DNA of 64,000 bases from CAVVNP01 sp963800235 (GCA_963800235.1 CAWDAD010000001.1:1798001-1862000), one strand, 5' to 3'; shown: positions 43,747-54,647, counted from the stretch's first letter. Made by a program: numbers and translations. Notes: a model not told the origin generated them from the sequence alone.

Positions 43747-44759
43747 GCGACGACCGACCGGGCGACGGCGTCGGCGACTCGGGCGGGGACGGCACCCGGG
43801 TGCCCGAGCCGGGCACGGCCGAGGCCGCGCCGCTCGAGGGCGTGGCCCGCATCCCCCAGACCGAGAGCGAGCAGGAGCAGCACCGCAGCCGCGAGGCGCG
43901 CTACCGCCGGGCCAAGCTCGGCGAGCGGTACACGTCGATCTCCTTCGCGGTGAGCATGGTCGGCGCCCTCGGCCTCGCCGTCGTCTACTGGCAGGGCGGA
44001 CAGCCCCAGCTCGAGGGCCTCTTCCTGGCCATGGCCCTCGGCGGCATCGGCGTCGGCCTGATCATCTGGTCCAAGGAGTTCATGCCGAAGGACGTCGTGG
44101 TCGAGCAGCGCCACGCCCTGGCGTCGAGCGAGCGCGAGATCGACGAGTTCCGCAACGAGTTCGAGCGCGGCGAGCACATCCTCGAGCGCCGGGGCCTGCT
44201 GGTGAAGATGGCCGGCGGCGCGGTCGCCGCCCTGGGCGTGGCCCTGCTCTTCCCGATCCGCTCCCTCGGCCCCCGTCCCGGGAAGGGGTTGAAGACGACC
44301 CGCTTCTCCCGGGCCACCAAGCAGCGCGGCATCCGGCTGGTCGACGACAGCAACCGGCCGATCAAGGCGGCCGACGTCAACGTGGACGGCGTCATCACCG
44401 CCTTCCCGCAGGACGACACCTCCAGCGCCGACGCCCCGACGTTGCTCATCCGCCCGAGCGGCAGCATCAGGCCCCGCCAGGGCCGGGAGGGCTGGACCCC
44501 CCACGGGCTCATCGCCTACTCCAAGCTCTGCACCCACGCCGGCTGCCCCGTCGGGCTGTACCAGGCCAGCGAGCACCTGCTGCTCTGCCCCTGCCACCAG
44601 TCGACCTTCGAGGTGCTCGACGGCGCCCGGCCGATCTTCGGGCCGGCCGCCCGCTCGCTGCCGCAGCTGCCCCTGGCCGTCGACGACGAGGGCTACGTGG
44701 TCGCCACCGGCGACTTCTCCGGCCCGCCCGGCGCCGGGTTCTGGGATCGGGACCGCTGA
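43743..44759 (+). CDS. qcrA: Rieske iron-sulfur subunit of the bc1 complex (QcrA)
   Basis: The 338-residue subunit has the actinobacterial form: a long hydrophilic N-terminus, three membrane helices (about 63-82, 92-110 and 155-175), and the Rieske domain. The cluster ligands are in CTHAGCPVG (Cys, His) and CPCHQSTF (Cys, His). It oxidises menaquinol and passes electrons to QcrC. GTG 43743 overlaps the qcrC stop by 4 bases, and its own stop overlaps the qcrB start by one base. Confidence 0.95.
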   Translation: MSDDRPGDGVGDSGGDGTRVPEPGTAEAAPLEGVARIPQTESEQEQHRSREARYRRAKLGERYTSISFAVSMVGALGLAVVYWQGGQPQLEGLFLAMALGGIGVGLIIWSKEFMPKDVVVEQRHALASSEREIDEFRNEFERGEHILERRGLLVKMAGGAVAALGVALLFPIRSLGPRPGKGLKTTRFSRATKQRGIRLVDDSNRPIKAADVNVDGVITAFPQDDTSSADAPTLLIRPSGSIRPRQGREGWTPHGLIAYSKLCTHAGCPVGLYQASEHLLLCPCHQSTFEVLDGARPIFGPAARSLPQLPLAVDDEGYVVATGDFSGPPGAGFWDRDR

Positions 44760-46231
44760 TGGCCCGTCCGGCCCGCACCGGCCCGGGCTCGGGCCGCCCC
44801 GCCCGGGGCGAGTCGCGCCTCGTCACCCGCCGAGCCGCCCGGTGGGTCGACACCCGTCTCGGCACCGCCAAGCTGGCCCGCACCGCCCTGGGCAAGGTGT
44901 TCCCCGACCACTGGTCGTTCCTGCTCGGTGAGATCGCCCTCTACAGCTTCGTGGTGCTGATCCTCACCGGCACCTACCTGACGTTCTTCTTCGACGCCAG
45001 CAGCACCGAGACCGTCTACCGCGGCAGCTACGCGCCCCTCTACGGGGTGAAGGTCAGCGAGGCCTACCGCTCGGCGCTCGACCTCAGCTTCGACGTCCGC
45101 GCCGGGCTGGTCATGCGCCAGATCCACCACTGGGCCGCCCTGCTGTTCGTCGCCGCCATCGTCGTCCACCTCATGCGGATCTTCTTCACCGGCGCGTTCC
45201 GCAAGCCCCGCGAGCTGAACTGGATGATCGGCGTCACCCTGCTGATCCTCGCCATCTTCAACGGGTTCGCGGGCTACTCGCTGCTCGACGACCAGCTGTC
45301 GGGCACCGGGCTGCGCATCGCCCACTCGATCACCATCTCCATCCCGATCGCCGGCACGTGGCTGGCGTCGCTGCTCTTCGGGGGCAAGTTCCCCGGACCC
45401 GACATCATCAGCCGGCTGTTCGTCATCCACATCCTGCTGATCCCCGCGGTGATCGTGGCGCTGCTGACCGCCCACCTCGCCATCCTCGTGCGCCAGAAGC
45501 ACACCCAGTTCCGCGGCCCGGGGCGCACCGAGACCAACGTGGTCGGCGAGCGGGTCTGGCCCGGCTTCGCCTTCAAGTCGCTCGGGCTGATGATGCTCAC
45601 CGCCGCCCTGCTCGCCGCCCTCGGCGGGCTGGCCCAGATCAACCCGATCTGGCTGTTCGGGCCGTTCCGGGCGGCGGGGGTCAGCTCCGCCTCGCAGCCC
45701 GACTGGTACATGGGCTGGGCCGACGGGGCGCTGCGGCTCTGGCCGGGCTGGGAGATCCGCGCCTTCGGCTTCGAGGTCCCGACCCTCTTCTTCCCGGGCC
45801 CGCTGCTCGGCGGCCTGACGTTCGGCGCGCTGTACGCCTGGCCGTTCCTCGAGGCCCGCGTCACCGGCGACCGGGCGGTGCACAACCTGCTCGACCGGCC
45901 CCGCGACCGCCCGGTCCGCACCGCCCTCGGCGTCGCCACCCTCGCCTTCTACGCGGTGCTCACCTTCGCGGCGTCGAGCGACGTCACCGCCACCACCTTC
46001 AACCTGTCGGTGAACAACGTGCTGGTGGCCTTCCGCATCCTGGTCTTCGTCGCCCCGGCGGTGCTCGGGTGGGTCACCTACAAGCTCTGCCGGGAGCTCA
46101 CCGCTCGCGAGGAGGCCCGCCGGGCGCTGTCCAGCGAGGAGCCCGACGTGCCCGACGTCGAGGTGGTCGACCAGGCGGCACCCGCCGAGCTGGCCGATGG
46201 CGGCCGCCGGCCCGCCGCCCTCGGCGACTGA
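44759..46231 (+). CDS. qcrB: Cytochrome b subunit of the bc1 complex (QcrB)
   Basis: QcrB binds two b hemes and the menaquinol sites, and is the target class of the drug telacebec in mycobacteria. The 490-residue protein shows RQIHHWAALLFVAAIVVHLM and the paired His in IAHSIT and LTAHLAILVRQKHTQF. It also shows FNGFAGYSLLDDQLSGTGLRI and a PDWYMGWADGALRLWPGWEI loop (Qo region, PDWY in place of PEWY). The cytoplasmic C-terminus is acidic and shorter than in mycobacteria. It converges on ctaF with a 23-base gap. Confidence 0.95.
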   Translation: MARPARTGPGSGRPARGESRLVTRRAARWVDTRLGTAKLARTALGKVFPDHWSFLLGEIALYSFVVLILTGTYLTFFFDASSTETVYRGSYAPLYGVKVSEAYRSALDLSFDVRAGLVMRQIHHWAALLFVAAIVVHLMRIFFTGAFRKPRELNWMIGVTLLILAIFNGFAGYSLLDDQLSGTGLRIAHSITISIPIAGTWLASLLFGGKFPGPDIISRLFVIHILLIPAVIVALLTAHLAILVRQKHTQFRGPGRTETNVVGERVWPGFAFKSLGLMMLTAALLAALGGLAQINPIWLFGPFRAAGVSSASQPDWYMGWADGALRLWPGWEIRAFGFEVPTLFFPGPLLGGLTFGALYAWPFLEARVTGDRAVHNLLDRPRDRPVRTALGVATLAFYAVLTFAASSDVTATTFNLSVNNVLVAFRILVFVAPAVLGWVTYKLCRELTAREEARRALSSEEPDVPDVEVVDQAAPAELADGGRRPAALGD

Positions 46232-46254
46232 GCGCCGGGGCGACGGCCGGGCCT

Positions 46255-46719
46255 TCAGGCCCGCCGGCGCGACTGGGTGACGAACCCGGCCACGGCGAAG
46301 AACATCACCAGGCCGGCCGGCAGCAGCAACCAGAGCCCGAGCAGCAGGCCGTTGGCCACCAGGAAGGCGGCGCCGGCCACCACGAAGGGCCAGATGCTCG
46401 CCTCCGGGAACCAGGGGGACTCGTCGCCGGGCTCGCCGCCCCCGGCCTCGTCGGTGCCGCTCTCGCCGGTCCCGGCCTTGCGGGGCCAGCCGAGGTAGGC
46501 GGCGATCACCGTGGCCAGGCCGCCGGCCAGCGCCAGCATGGCCGAGCCGGCGGCCTCCTGGGTCCAGGCCGCATAGCCCACCGAGATCACGAACAGGAAG
46601 AGCCCGATGGCGGTGAACACCCGGGTCTGCAGGGTGAAGGCCCGCCGCTCGTCGGCGCCCTCCTCGTCGACCTCGCCCTCGGGCATGGCCGTGCCCGGGA
46701 TGGGGCTGGCCCCGCTCAC
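46255..46719 (-). CDS. ctaF: Cytochrome c oxidase subunit 4 (CtaF)
   Basis: A 154-residue small oxidase subunit of the actinobacterial type with four helices: two near the N-terminus (TRVFTAIGLFLFVISVGYAAW, GSAMLALAGGLATVIAAYLGW) and two near the end. An acidic Gly-rich loop separates the pairs. The GTG start (46719) overlaps the ctaD stop (GTGA), so translation is coupled. The order ctaC-ctaD-ctaF supports the assignment. Confidence 0.85.
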   Translation of the reverse strand: MSGASPIPGTAMPEGEVDEEGADERRAFTLQTRVFTAIGLFLFVISVGYAAWTQEAAGSAMLALAGGLATVIAAYLGWPRKAGTGESGTDEAGGGEPGDESPWFPEASIWPFVVAGAAFLVANGLLLGLWLLLPAGLVMFFAVAGFVTQSRRRA

Positions 46720-48486
46720 GTCGACGCCTCGTCGGGTCCGGCCTTCGGGTCGAGCACCTCGGTGACCGTGGACGGCGACACCGGCTCGTGCTCGGCCGCC
46801 GGGTGGGTGTTCGAGCGGTGCCCGCGCGGCGACCGGTGCTCGGGGTGGTTGTGGTCCCAGACCGGGCGGTTCGAGCGGATGGCGGGGAGCCAGTCGAAGT
46901 TGTGCGGGGGCGGCGGCGAGGTGGTCGCCCACTCGAGGGTCTGGGCGTCCCACGGGTTGTCCGAGGCGGGCTCGCCCTTGCGGTGGGTGCGGTAGACGTT
47001 CCAGAGGAACGGGAAGGTCGAGGCGCCGAGCAGCATGGCGCCGACGGTCGAGACCCGGTTGAGGGTGGTGAAGCCGTCCGAGGGCAGATAGCTGGCGACC
47101 CGCCGGGGCATGCCCTCCAGGCCGAGCTGGTGCTGCACGGCGAAGGTCAGGTTGAACCCGATGAACATGAGGGCGAAGTGCACCTTGCCCCAGCCCTCGT
47201 GCAGGCGCTTGCCGGTGAACTTCGGCCACCAGTAGTAGATGCCGCCGAACAGGGCGAACGCCGAGCCGCCGAAGAGCACGTAGTGCATGTGGGCGACGAC
47301 GAAGTACGAGTCGGTGACCTGGGTGTCGATCGACGGCGCCGCCAGCAGCACCCCGGTGAGCCCGCCGAGCAGGAACAGCAGCAGGAAGCCGACGCAGAAG
47401 AGCATCGGCGTGGTGAAGGTGAGCTTGCCGCCCCACATGGTGCCGATCCAGTTGAAGAACTTCACCCCGGTGGGCACCGCGATCAGCAGCGACAGGCCCG
47501 AGAAGAACTCCACCTCGATGGCGCCGGTGGCGAACATGTGGTGGGCCCACACCCCCACCGAGAGGGCGGCGATCGCCAGCGTGGCGAACACCAGGCCGAG
47601 GTACCCGAAGACCGGCCGCTTCGAGAAGACCGGCAGGATCTCGGTGACGATGCCGAAGAACGGCAGGGCGGCGATGTACACCTCGGGGTGGCCGAAGAAC
47701 CAGAACAGGTGCTGCCACAGGATGGCCGACCCACCGGCGTTCACGTCGAAGATGTGCGACCCGAACACCCGGTCGGACAGCAGCATGGCCGAGGCGCTGG
47801 TGAGCACGGGGAAGGCGATGAGCACCAGCACGCTCGTCACGAGCATGTTCCAGGTGAAGATCGGCATCCGGAACATCGACATGCCCGGGGCCCGCATGGC
47901 CGAGATGGTCGCCACGATGTTGACGGCGCTGAGCACGCTGGCGAGGCCGGTCATGACGATGGCCATCAACCAGAGGTTCCCGCCGACCGACGGGCTGCGG
48001 ACGATGCCCGAGAGCGGCACGTAGGCGGTCCAGCCGAAGTCGGCGGCGCCGGTGGCGGTCAGGAAGCCCGACACCATGGTGAGGCCGCCGAAGAGGTAGA
48101 GCCAGTAGCCCAGGGCGTTCAGCCGGGGGAACGCCATCTCCCTGGCGCCGATCTGCAACGGCACGACGTAGTTCGCCAGCCCGAAGGCGAACGGCACGAT
48201 GAAGAGGTACATCATGATGCTGCCGTGCATCGTGAAGACCTGGTTGTACGTGCTCTCGCTGACCAGGTGGCTCTGCGGGCTGAAGAGCTGCAGGCGGACG
48301 ATCTCCGCCAGCACCCCCCCGACCATGAAGAAGCAGAAGCCGGTGACCATGTAGCTGATCCCGATCTTCTTGTGGTCGGTGGTGGTCAGCCAGCCGAGCA
48401 GGCCCGTGGCCCGGGCGACGGGCGCGTGGGCGGCGCCGGCGGCGGTCGGCGCCGACGCGGCGGAGGCCCGGGTCGGCGACGCTCAT
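46716..48486 (-). CDS. ctaD: Cytochrome c oxidase subunit 1 (CtaD), 5' end apparently frameshifted
   Basis: CtaD carries heme a and the heme a3/CuB centre. Ligand motifs are intact: FTMHGSIMMYLF, FFGHPEVYIAALP, WAHHMFATG and VVAHMHYVLFGG. The in-frame ATG at 48350 would remove the first helix: upstream of it the same frame encodes GLLGWLTTTDHKKIGISY, the universal N-terminus, but contains no start codon before a stop. The ATG at 48486, which overlaps the ctaC stop (ATGA), is one frame off. One surplus base between about 48425 and 48483 explains this and gives 589 residues. Confidence 0.92.
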
Positions 48487-49241
48487 CGGGTCGCCCGGTG
48501 GTCGCGGACGAACGAGCGGTAGTCGCGCTCGCTCACCACCTTCACCTTGAAGTTCATGCGCCAGTGGTCGAGCCCGCAGTACTCGGCGCAGCGGCCGTCG
48601 TAGGTGTCCGTGGTCGAGCCGGTGGTGACGTCGATCTGGTTGTCGACCCCCGGGATGAGGTCGCGCTTGGTGAGGAACTTCGGCACCCAGAACGAGTGGT
48701 CGACGTCGGCGGAGTGCAGCTTGAAGCGGATGGTGCTGTTCACCGGGATCACCATGACCGGCGGCTGGCCCGCGACGCTGTCGCCGGTGACGGTGAAGCC
48801 GTCGTGGACGTAGTCGAACTGCCACTGCCACTGGAAGCCGACGACCTGGATGGTGACGTCGGGCTTCTCGGCGAGCTTGGTGTTGGCGTTCTGCACGCTG
48901 GCCGAGAACACGTAGATGCCGATGACGAGCAGGATCGGGACGATCGTGTAGAAGACCTCGATCGGGATGTTGTACGGGTTCTGGTTCTCGGGGACGGCCT
49001 CGTCGCCCCGGCGCCGCCGGTAGCGCACGACCGACCAGATGATCAGGATCCAGACCAGCGCACCCACGCCGATGGCGAGGACGAACATGCCCTGCCACAG
49101 GTGGTACGTGCGCTCCCCCTGGCTGGTCGTCGGGTGCCGCATGCCGAACGACGGGAGGCTGCAGCTGCTCAGCGCGATCGTGGCCACCGCGACACCGACG
49201 GCAGCGGCGATCCGGCGACGGGACCTGGGGGGGACGGCCAT
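48483..49241 (-). CDS. ctaC: Cytochrome c oxidase subunit 2 (CtaC)
   Basis: The 252-residue lipoprotein starts with a signal ending in ALSSC (lipobox Cys near residue 27), then two membrane helices (about 48-70 and 95-115) and a cupredoxin domain. The CuA ligands are in HSADVDHSFWVPKF (His) and CAEYCGLDHWRM (Cys, Cys, His, Met). A TAGGTT box lies 9 bases before ATG 49241. It heads ctaC-ctaD-ctaF, convergent with the qcr operon. Together they encode the bc1-aa3 supercomplex. Confidence 0.95.
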   Translation of the reverse strand: MAVPPRSRRRIAAAVGVAVATIALSSCSLPSFGMRHPTTSQGERTYHLWQGMFVLAIGVGALVWILIIWSVVRYRRRRGDEAVPENQNPYNIPIEVFYTIVPILLVIGIYVFSASVQNANTKLAEKPDVTIQVVGFQWQWQFDYVHDGFTVTGDSVAGQPPVMVIPVNSTIRFKLHSADVDHSFWVPKFLTKRDLIPGVDNQIDVTTGSTTDTYDGRCAEYCGLDHWRMNFKVKVVSERDYRSFVRDHRATR

Positions 49242-49294
49242 CCGGCGGCCAACCTAACCCGCCCGGCACGAGCGGCCCAGGTAGGGGCCGGGTG

Positions 49295-50158
49295 TCACAC
49301 CACCTTGCGGTACCGGTTCACCGCCAGCGGGATGAACAGGGCCAGCACCAGGGCGATCGAGGCGAGCGACCAGGCCAGGTTGGTGGCGGTCGATCCGCCG
49401 ATGAGCCCCGTCCGCTCGAGCACCGAGGCCTGGGAGCTGCCGAGCATCAGGCCGCGGGCGGCGTCCACGATGACGGTGACCGGCTGGTGGGCGGCGAACA
49501 CCTGCAGCCAGCCCGGCATCCGGCTGACCGGGGCGAACGCCGAGGAGGCGAAGGTCAGCGGGAACAGCACGGGGAAGGCGATGGCCTGGGCCGCCTCGGC
49601 GTTGCCCGCCCGCATGCCGACCAGGGCGAACACCCAGGACAGGGCGAAGCTGGTGGCCAGCACCACCAGGCAGCCGAGGATGATGGCGGGGAGGCCGCCG
49701 TGGGGCCGGAAGCCGACGGCCAGGCCGATCGCCATCATCAGGGCGACCACGAAGGTGTTGCGGGTCAGGTCGGCGAGGGTGCGGCCGCCGAGCACCGCCA
49801 GCCGGGCCATGGGCAGCGAGCGGAACCGGTCGACCAGCCCGGTCTGCATGTCCTCGGCCAGCCCGATGCCGGTCGACACCGCGCCGAAGACCACGGTCTG
49901 CACGAAGATCCCCGGCATCAGGTAGTCGACGTAGTCGACGCCCGGGGTCTGGATCGACCCGCCGAAGACGTAGCGGAACAGCAGCACGAACATGACCGGC
50001 TGCACGAAGGTGAACACCAGCAGCTCGGGCACCCGCAGGTACCGCAGCAGGTTGCGGCGGGCCACCACCAGGGTGTCGCGCACCGCCCAGGTCAGCGCGC
50101 CGCCGCCCGGGCTGCCGGCGCGCCCGACGATCGGCTCGGTGGTCGTGATGGTGGTCAT
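49295..50158 (-). CDS. ABC-2 type exporter permease (DrrB-like)
   Basis: A 287-residue permease with six helices: a cytoplasmic N-terminus, then LLVFTFVQPVMFVLLFRYVFGG, LMPGIFVQTVVFGAVSTGIGL and GLVDRFRSLPMARLAVLGGR (coupling helix). DrrB-like proteins pair with DrrA to export drugs or polyketides. ATG 50158 overlaps the stop of the ATPase gene (ATGA), so the two are made together. Confidence 0.88.
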   Translation of the reverse strand: MTTITTTEPIVGRAGSPGGGALTWAVRDTLVVARRNLLRYLRVPELLVFTFVQPVMFVLLFRYVFGGSIQTPGVDYVDYLMPGIFVQTVVFGAVSTGIGLAEDMQTGLVDRFRSLPMARLAVLGGRTLADLTRNTFVVALMMAIGLAVGFRPHGGLPAIILGCLVVLATSFALSWVFALVGMRAGNAEAAQAIAFPVLFPLTFASSAFAPVSRMPGWLQVFAAHQPVTVIVDAARGLMLGSSQASVLERTGLIGGSTATNLAWSLASIALVLALFIPLAVNRYRKVV

Positions 50159-51234
50159 CGGGCACCTCCGGTGGGCTCGAGGTCGGCGGGCGCAGCGGAG
50201 CCGTCACGGGGTGGGCCGCTGTCGTCGGCGGCGCGTCCGTCGGCCGGGGCCCCCGTCGCGGCCGAGCCGCCGTCGGCGCCGATCTCGGCGCGGTGGCCGG
50301 TGAGGGAGAGGAACACGTCGTCGAGGCTGGGCTCGCGCAGGGTCAGGCCGGCCACGTCGACCCCGTCGCCGTCGAGGCGGCGCAGCACGTCCATGGCGGA
50401 CCGGGCGCCGTCGGCGACGGTCAGGTGCAACCGCTCGCCCTCGATCTCCAGGTGGCTGCCGAAGCTCGCGACCCGATCGGCGACCTGCCGGGCGGTGGCG
50501 GAGTCGGCCACGCGCACCTCGAGGATGGTGGCGCCGAGGTCGGCCTTGAGCTCGCCGGAGGTGCCCTCGGCGATCACCGTCCCGTCGTTGATGACGACGA
50601 TGCGGTCGGCCAGCTGGTCGGCCTCCTCCAGGTACTGGGTGGTGAGCAGGATGGTGGTGCCGCCGGCCACCAGGTCGCGGATGACGTCCCACAGGCCGGT
50701 GCGCGACCGGGGGTCGAGCCCGGTGGTGGGCTCGTCGAGGAACACGACCGGCGGCTGGTGCAGCAGCGCCGCGGCCAGGTCGAGGCGGCGGCGCATGCCA
50801 CCGGAGTAGGTGCGCACCTGGCGACGGGCGGCGCCGGCCAGGTCGAAGCGCTCGAGCAGCTCGGCCCCCCGCCGCCGGGCGGTGGCCGGGTCGAGGTGGG
50901 ACAGCCGCCCGATCATCTCGAGGTTCTCGCGGCCGGTGAGCATCTCGTCGACCGCGGCGTACTGGCCGGCCAAGCCGATGCGCTCGCGGACGGCGCCGGG
51001 ATCGGCCACCACGTCGATGCCGAGCACCGAGGCCGAGCCGGCGTCGGGCAGCAGCGTGGTGGTGAGGACCCGCACGGCGGTGGTCTTGCCCGCCCCGTTC
51101 GGACCGAGGAGCCCGAGCACCGACCCCTGGGGCACCTCGAGATCGATCCCGCCGAGCGCCACCACGTCGCCGAAGCGCTTCACCACACCCCGGACCTCGA
51201 TGGCCAACCCGGACGTGGACCCCTGCGCAGACAT
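50155..51234 (-). CDS. ABC exporter ATPase (DrrA-like)
   Basis: The 359-residue ATPase shows Walker A GLLGPNGAGKTTAVRVL, the Q-loop GLAGQYAAVDE, signature YSGGMRRRLDLA, Walker B VVFLDEPTTGLD and the H-loop replaced by TTQYLEEAD, which is characteristic of DrrA-type daunorubicin-resistance ATPases. The C-terminal DUF4162-like domain (GATILEVRVADS) is followed by a disordered Ala/Gly/Asp tail. The start may be ATG 51234 or GTG 51243. It is divergent from the MarR regulator, which likely controls it. Confidence 0.9.
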   Translation of the reverse strand: MSAQGSTSGLAIEVRGVVKRFGDVVALGGIDLEVPQGSVLGLLGPNGAGKTTAVRVLTTTLLPDAGSASVLGIDVVADPGAVRERIGLAGQYAAVDEMLTGRENLEMIGRLSHLDPATARRRGAELLERFDLAGAARRQVRTYSGGMRRRLDLAAALLHQPPVVFLDEPTTGLDPRSRTGLWDVIRDLVAGGTTILLTTQYLEEADQLADRIVVINDGTVIAEGTSGELKADLGATILEVRVADSATARQVADRVASFGSHLEIEGERLHLTVADGARSAMDVLRRLDGDGVDVAGLTLREPSLDDVFLSLTGHRAEIGADGGSAATGAPADGRAADDSGPPRDGSAAPADLEPTGGAR

Positions 51235-51312
51235 GGCGGGCACGCTCGCGCCGTTCGTTGATCTTTGTCAATCATTTACCGTGTGCCATCGTTCACTCGG
51301 CTCAACGATCCC

Positions 51313-51318
51313 TAGGAT
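51313..51318 (+). promoter_or_regulatory. -10 box of the marR-like gene (TAGGAT)
   Basis: TAGGAT lies 50 bases before ATG 51369, giving a leader of about 45 bases with the ribosome site AGGAAGGAG. A weak CGTT-N10-AACG inverted repeat at 51290-51307 overlaps the upstream part and could be the autoregulatory operator. A TTGACA for the opposite strand is at 51266-51271. Confidence 0.4.
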
Positions 51319-51368
51319 GGGCTCGTCGGCGAGGCGCCCCCACCACACCTCGCGAACAGGAAGGAGCC

Positions 51369-51959
51369 ATGGACAGGACCGACCGCACCGTCGATGCCCG
51401 TCGGGCGTGGACCCGCATCGTCCACCTGTTCATCTCCGAGAACCACCGGCGCGACGAGATCGCCGGCGACCTGGCCATGACCGTCGCCGACCTCATCACC
51501 CTCTTCCGCCTGCAACCGGGGACCGCGCCGCCCCAGCGCGACCTGGCCCACCGCTGGTCGTGCGACGCCTCCTGGGTCACGGCCAAGGTCGATCAGCTCG
51601 AGGGGCTCGGGCTGGTCGAGCGCCGCCCGAACCCCGACGACCGGCGCAGCAAGGTCGTGGTGCTCACGCCCGAGGGCGAGCGCACCCGGGCCCGCGCCCT
51701 CGAGCGCTTCTACGGGCCGCCCAGCGCCTTCGCCGCCCTCACCGACGCCCAGGTCCACCAGCTCGCCGAGCTGCTCGACCGCCTCGAGGTCCCCGACCCC
51801 ACCGACCACGGCCACAACCAGCTCCACGGCTGGCTCGAGCGCAAGCTCGACCACGCCGAGGCCGTCGCCCACGACCGGGTGGCCAAGGTGCGCAACTCGA
51901 TCGAGGCCGCCCCCGGGCGGCTGGTGGCCAAGACGACCACCCCCCGCGACCGCCGCTGA
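51369..51959 (+). CDS. MarR family transcriptional regulator
   Basis: The 196-residue protein has a winged-helix core of the MarR type: APPQRDLAHRWSCDASWVTA (recognition helix, about 56-75), KVDQLEGLGLVERRPNPDDRR (wing with the DxRxK pattern) and VVVLTPEGERTRARA. The C-terminus is longer than usual and basic. ATG 51369 has a perfect AAGGAG site 3-8 bases upstream. It is divergent from the DrrAB-like exporter, the usual layout for a MarR repressor that senses an exported compound. Confidence 0.85.
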   Translation: MDRTDRTVDARRAWTRIVHLFISENHRRDEIAGDLAMTVADLITLFRLQPGTAPPQRDLAHRWSCDASWVTAKVDQLEGLGLVERRPNPDDRRSKVVVLTPEGERTRARALERFYGPPSAFAALTDAQVHQLAELLDRLEVPDPTDHGHNQLHGWLERKLDHAEAVAHDRVAKVRNSIEAAPGRLVAKTTTPRDRR

Positions 51960-52005
51960 GCCGGACGGGCGCCGCACGGCGTCCCTCGCCGGGTCACCCG
52001 GCCCG

Positions 52006-52806
52006 TCACTCGTGGAGCATCTCACCCCGACCGACGGTGCCGGTCACCAGGCCGAGCAGCTGGCGGAGCATGGCCGCGGTCGCGCCCCAGACCGTGTCGC
52101 CCTGCAGCTCGAAGAACCAGATGGGCCGGGCGGCGCCGTTCCAGCGCCACACCTCCTCGCGCCAGATGGCGGGGTCGAGCAGCTCGCTGAGGGCGACGTG
52201 CAGGATGGCGTCGACCTCGGCCGGGTCGGCGACCAGGGCCGGGCGGCTGGGCACGATCCCGACGTAGGGGACGATGAACGACTGGCTGGTCACCGTCGAG
52301 AGGTGGTCCACCTCGCCGACGACCTCGACGGACGACGGGTCGAGGCGCACCTCCTCCCACGCCTCGCGCAGGGCGGTGGCCAGCAGGTCGGCGTCCTCGG
52401 GCTCGTGGCCGCCGCCGGGGAACGAGACCTCGCTGCGGTGGGACCGCAGCCGGCTCGACCGGCGGGTGAGCACCACCCACGTCTCGCCGTCGGCCTCGTA
52501 GAGGGTGGCCAGCACGGCCGAGGCGCGGGGGCGGGTGCCCTCGACCGGTGACGGGACGGCCGGTCCGGCCGACCGGAAGGCGCGGCGGACGTCGTCGAGC
52601 GACGGCCGGCGGGCCTCGGCCGGCAGCGCGGCCCAGGGGGGCGGCCCCCCGAGCGCCGTGCCCGGCGGTCGCGGGATCTGCTGGGGCCCGCCGCGACCGG
52701 CCGGGGCCGCCCCGACGCCGGCCCGGTCGGCGGGCGGGGGCCGCTGGTCAGGCAGGGTCGACCGACGCCTGCTCGGCGAGGTGCTCCAGCACGTCGCGCA
52801 GCCCAC
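52006..52806 (-). CDS. NUDIX hydrolase, CoA pyrophosphatase type
   Basis: The NUDIX box is complete: GGGHEPEDADLLATALREAW plus EEVRL (Gx5Ex7REUxEExGU form). Just before it RRSSRLRSHRSEVSFPGG matches the extra NuCoA motif of coenzyme A diphosphatases. The body from about residue 65 to 266 is typical. The start is doubtful. The only in-frame GTG/ATG (GTG 52806) lies inside the preceding 53-codon gene, and the N-terminal 60 residues are Pro/Ala-rich. A CTG near the stop of that gene is an alternative. Confidence 0.8.
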   Translation of the reverse strand: MGCATCWSTSPSRRRSTLPDQRPPPADRAGVGAAPAGRGGPQQIPRPPGTALGGPPPWAALPAEARRPSLDDVRRAFRSAGPAVPSPVEGTRPRASAVLATLYEADGETWVVLTRRSSRLRSHRSEVSFPGGGHEPEDADLLATALREAWEEVRLDPSSVEVVGEVDHLSTVTSQSFIVPYVGIVPSRPALVADPAEVDAILHVALSELLDPAIWREEVWRWNGAARPIWFFELQGDTVWGATAAMLRQLLGLVTGTVGRGEMLHE

Positions 52807-52909
52807 CGGTCTTCAGATCGGCCATCACCCGGCCCGGCGTGGTCTCGCCCCGCTCCCACTCCATCCAGTGCTCGAGCAGCTTCTGCGGGTCAGGGGGCGG
52901 ACGGTCCAT
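52748..52909 (-). CDS. Small hypothetical protein (53 aa) downstream of groEL
   Basis: A short acidic protein (MDRPPPDPQKLLEHWMEWE at the start, then a GETTPGRVMADLKTGGLRD core and a helical end). I have seen similar small proteins after groEL or near DUF-type genes in Acidimicrobiia, but no function is known. It starts 23 bases past the groEL terminator hairpin, so it probably has its own promoter or depends on read-through. The coding pattern and start ATG 52909 are plausible; the downstream NUDIX gene may overlap its end. Confidence 0.55.
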   Translation of the reverse strand: MDRPPPDPQKLLEHWMEWERGETTPGRVMADLKTGGLRDVLEHLAEQASVDPA

Positions 52910-52931
52910 GCCCGGCAGCCTACGGAACGCG

Positions 52932-52961
52932 GAACGGCCGGCCCCTCGGGGCCGGCCGTTC
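52932..52961. terminator. groESL terminator hairpin
   Basis: A perfect 14-bp stem (52932-52945 with 52948-52961) around TC, 22 bases after the groEL stop on the minus strand. No T-run. Confidence 0.75.
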
Positions 52962-52983
52962 GTCGTGCTCGGGTCGAGCTGGG

Positions 52984-54639
<1,656 letters not shown>

Positions 54640-54647
54640 GGGCGCTC

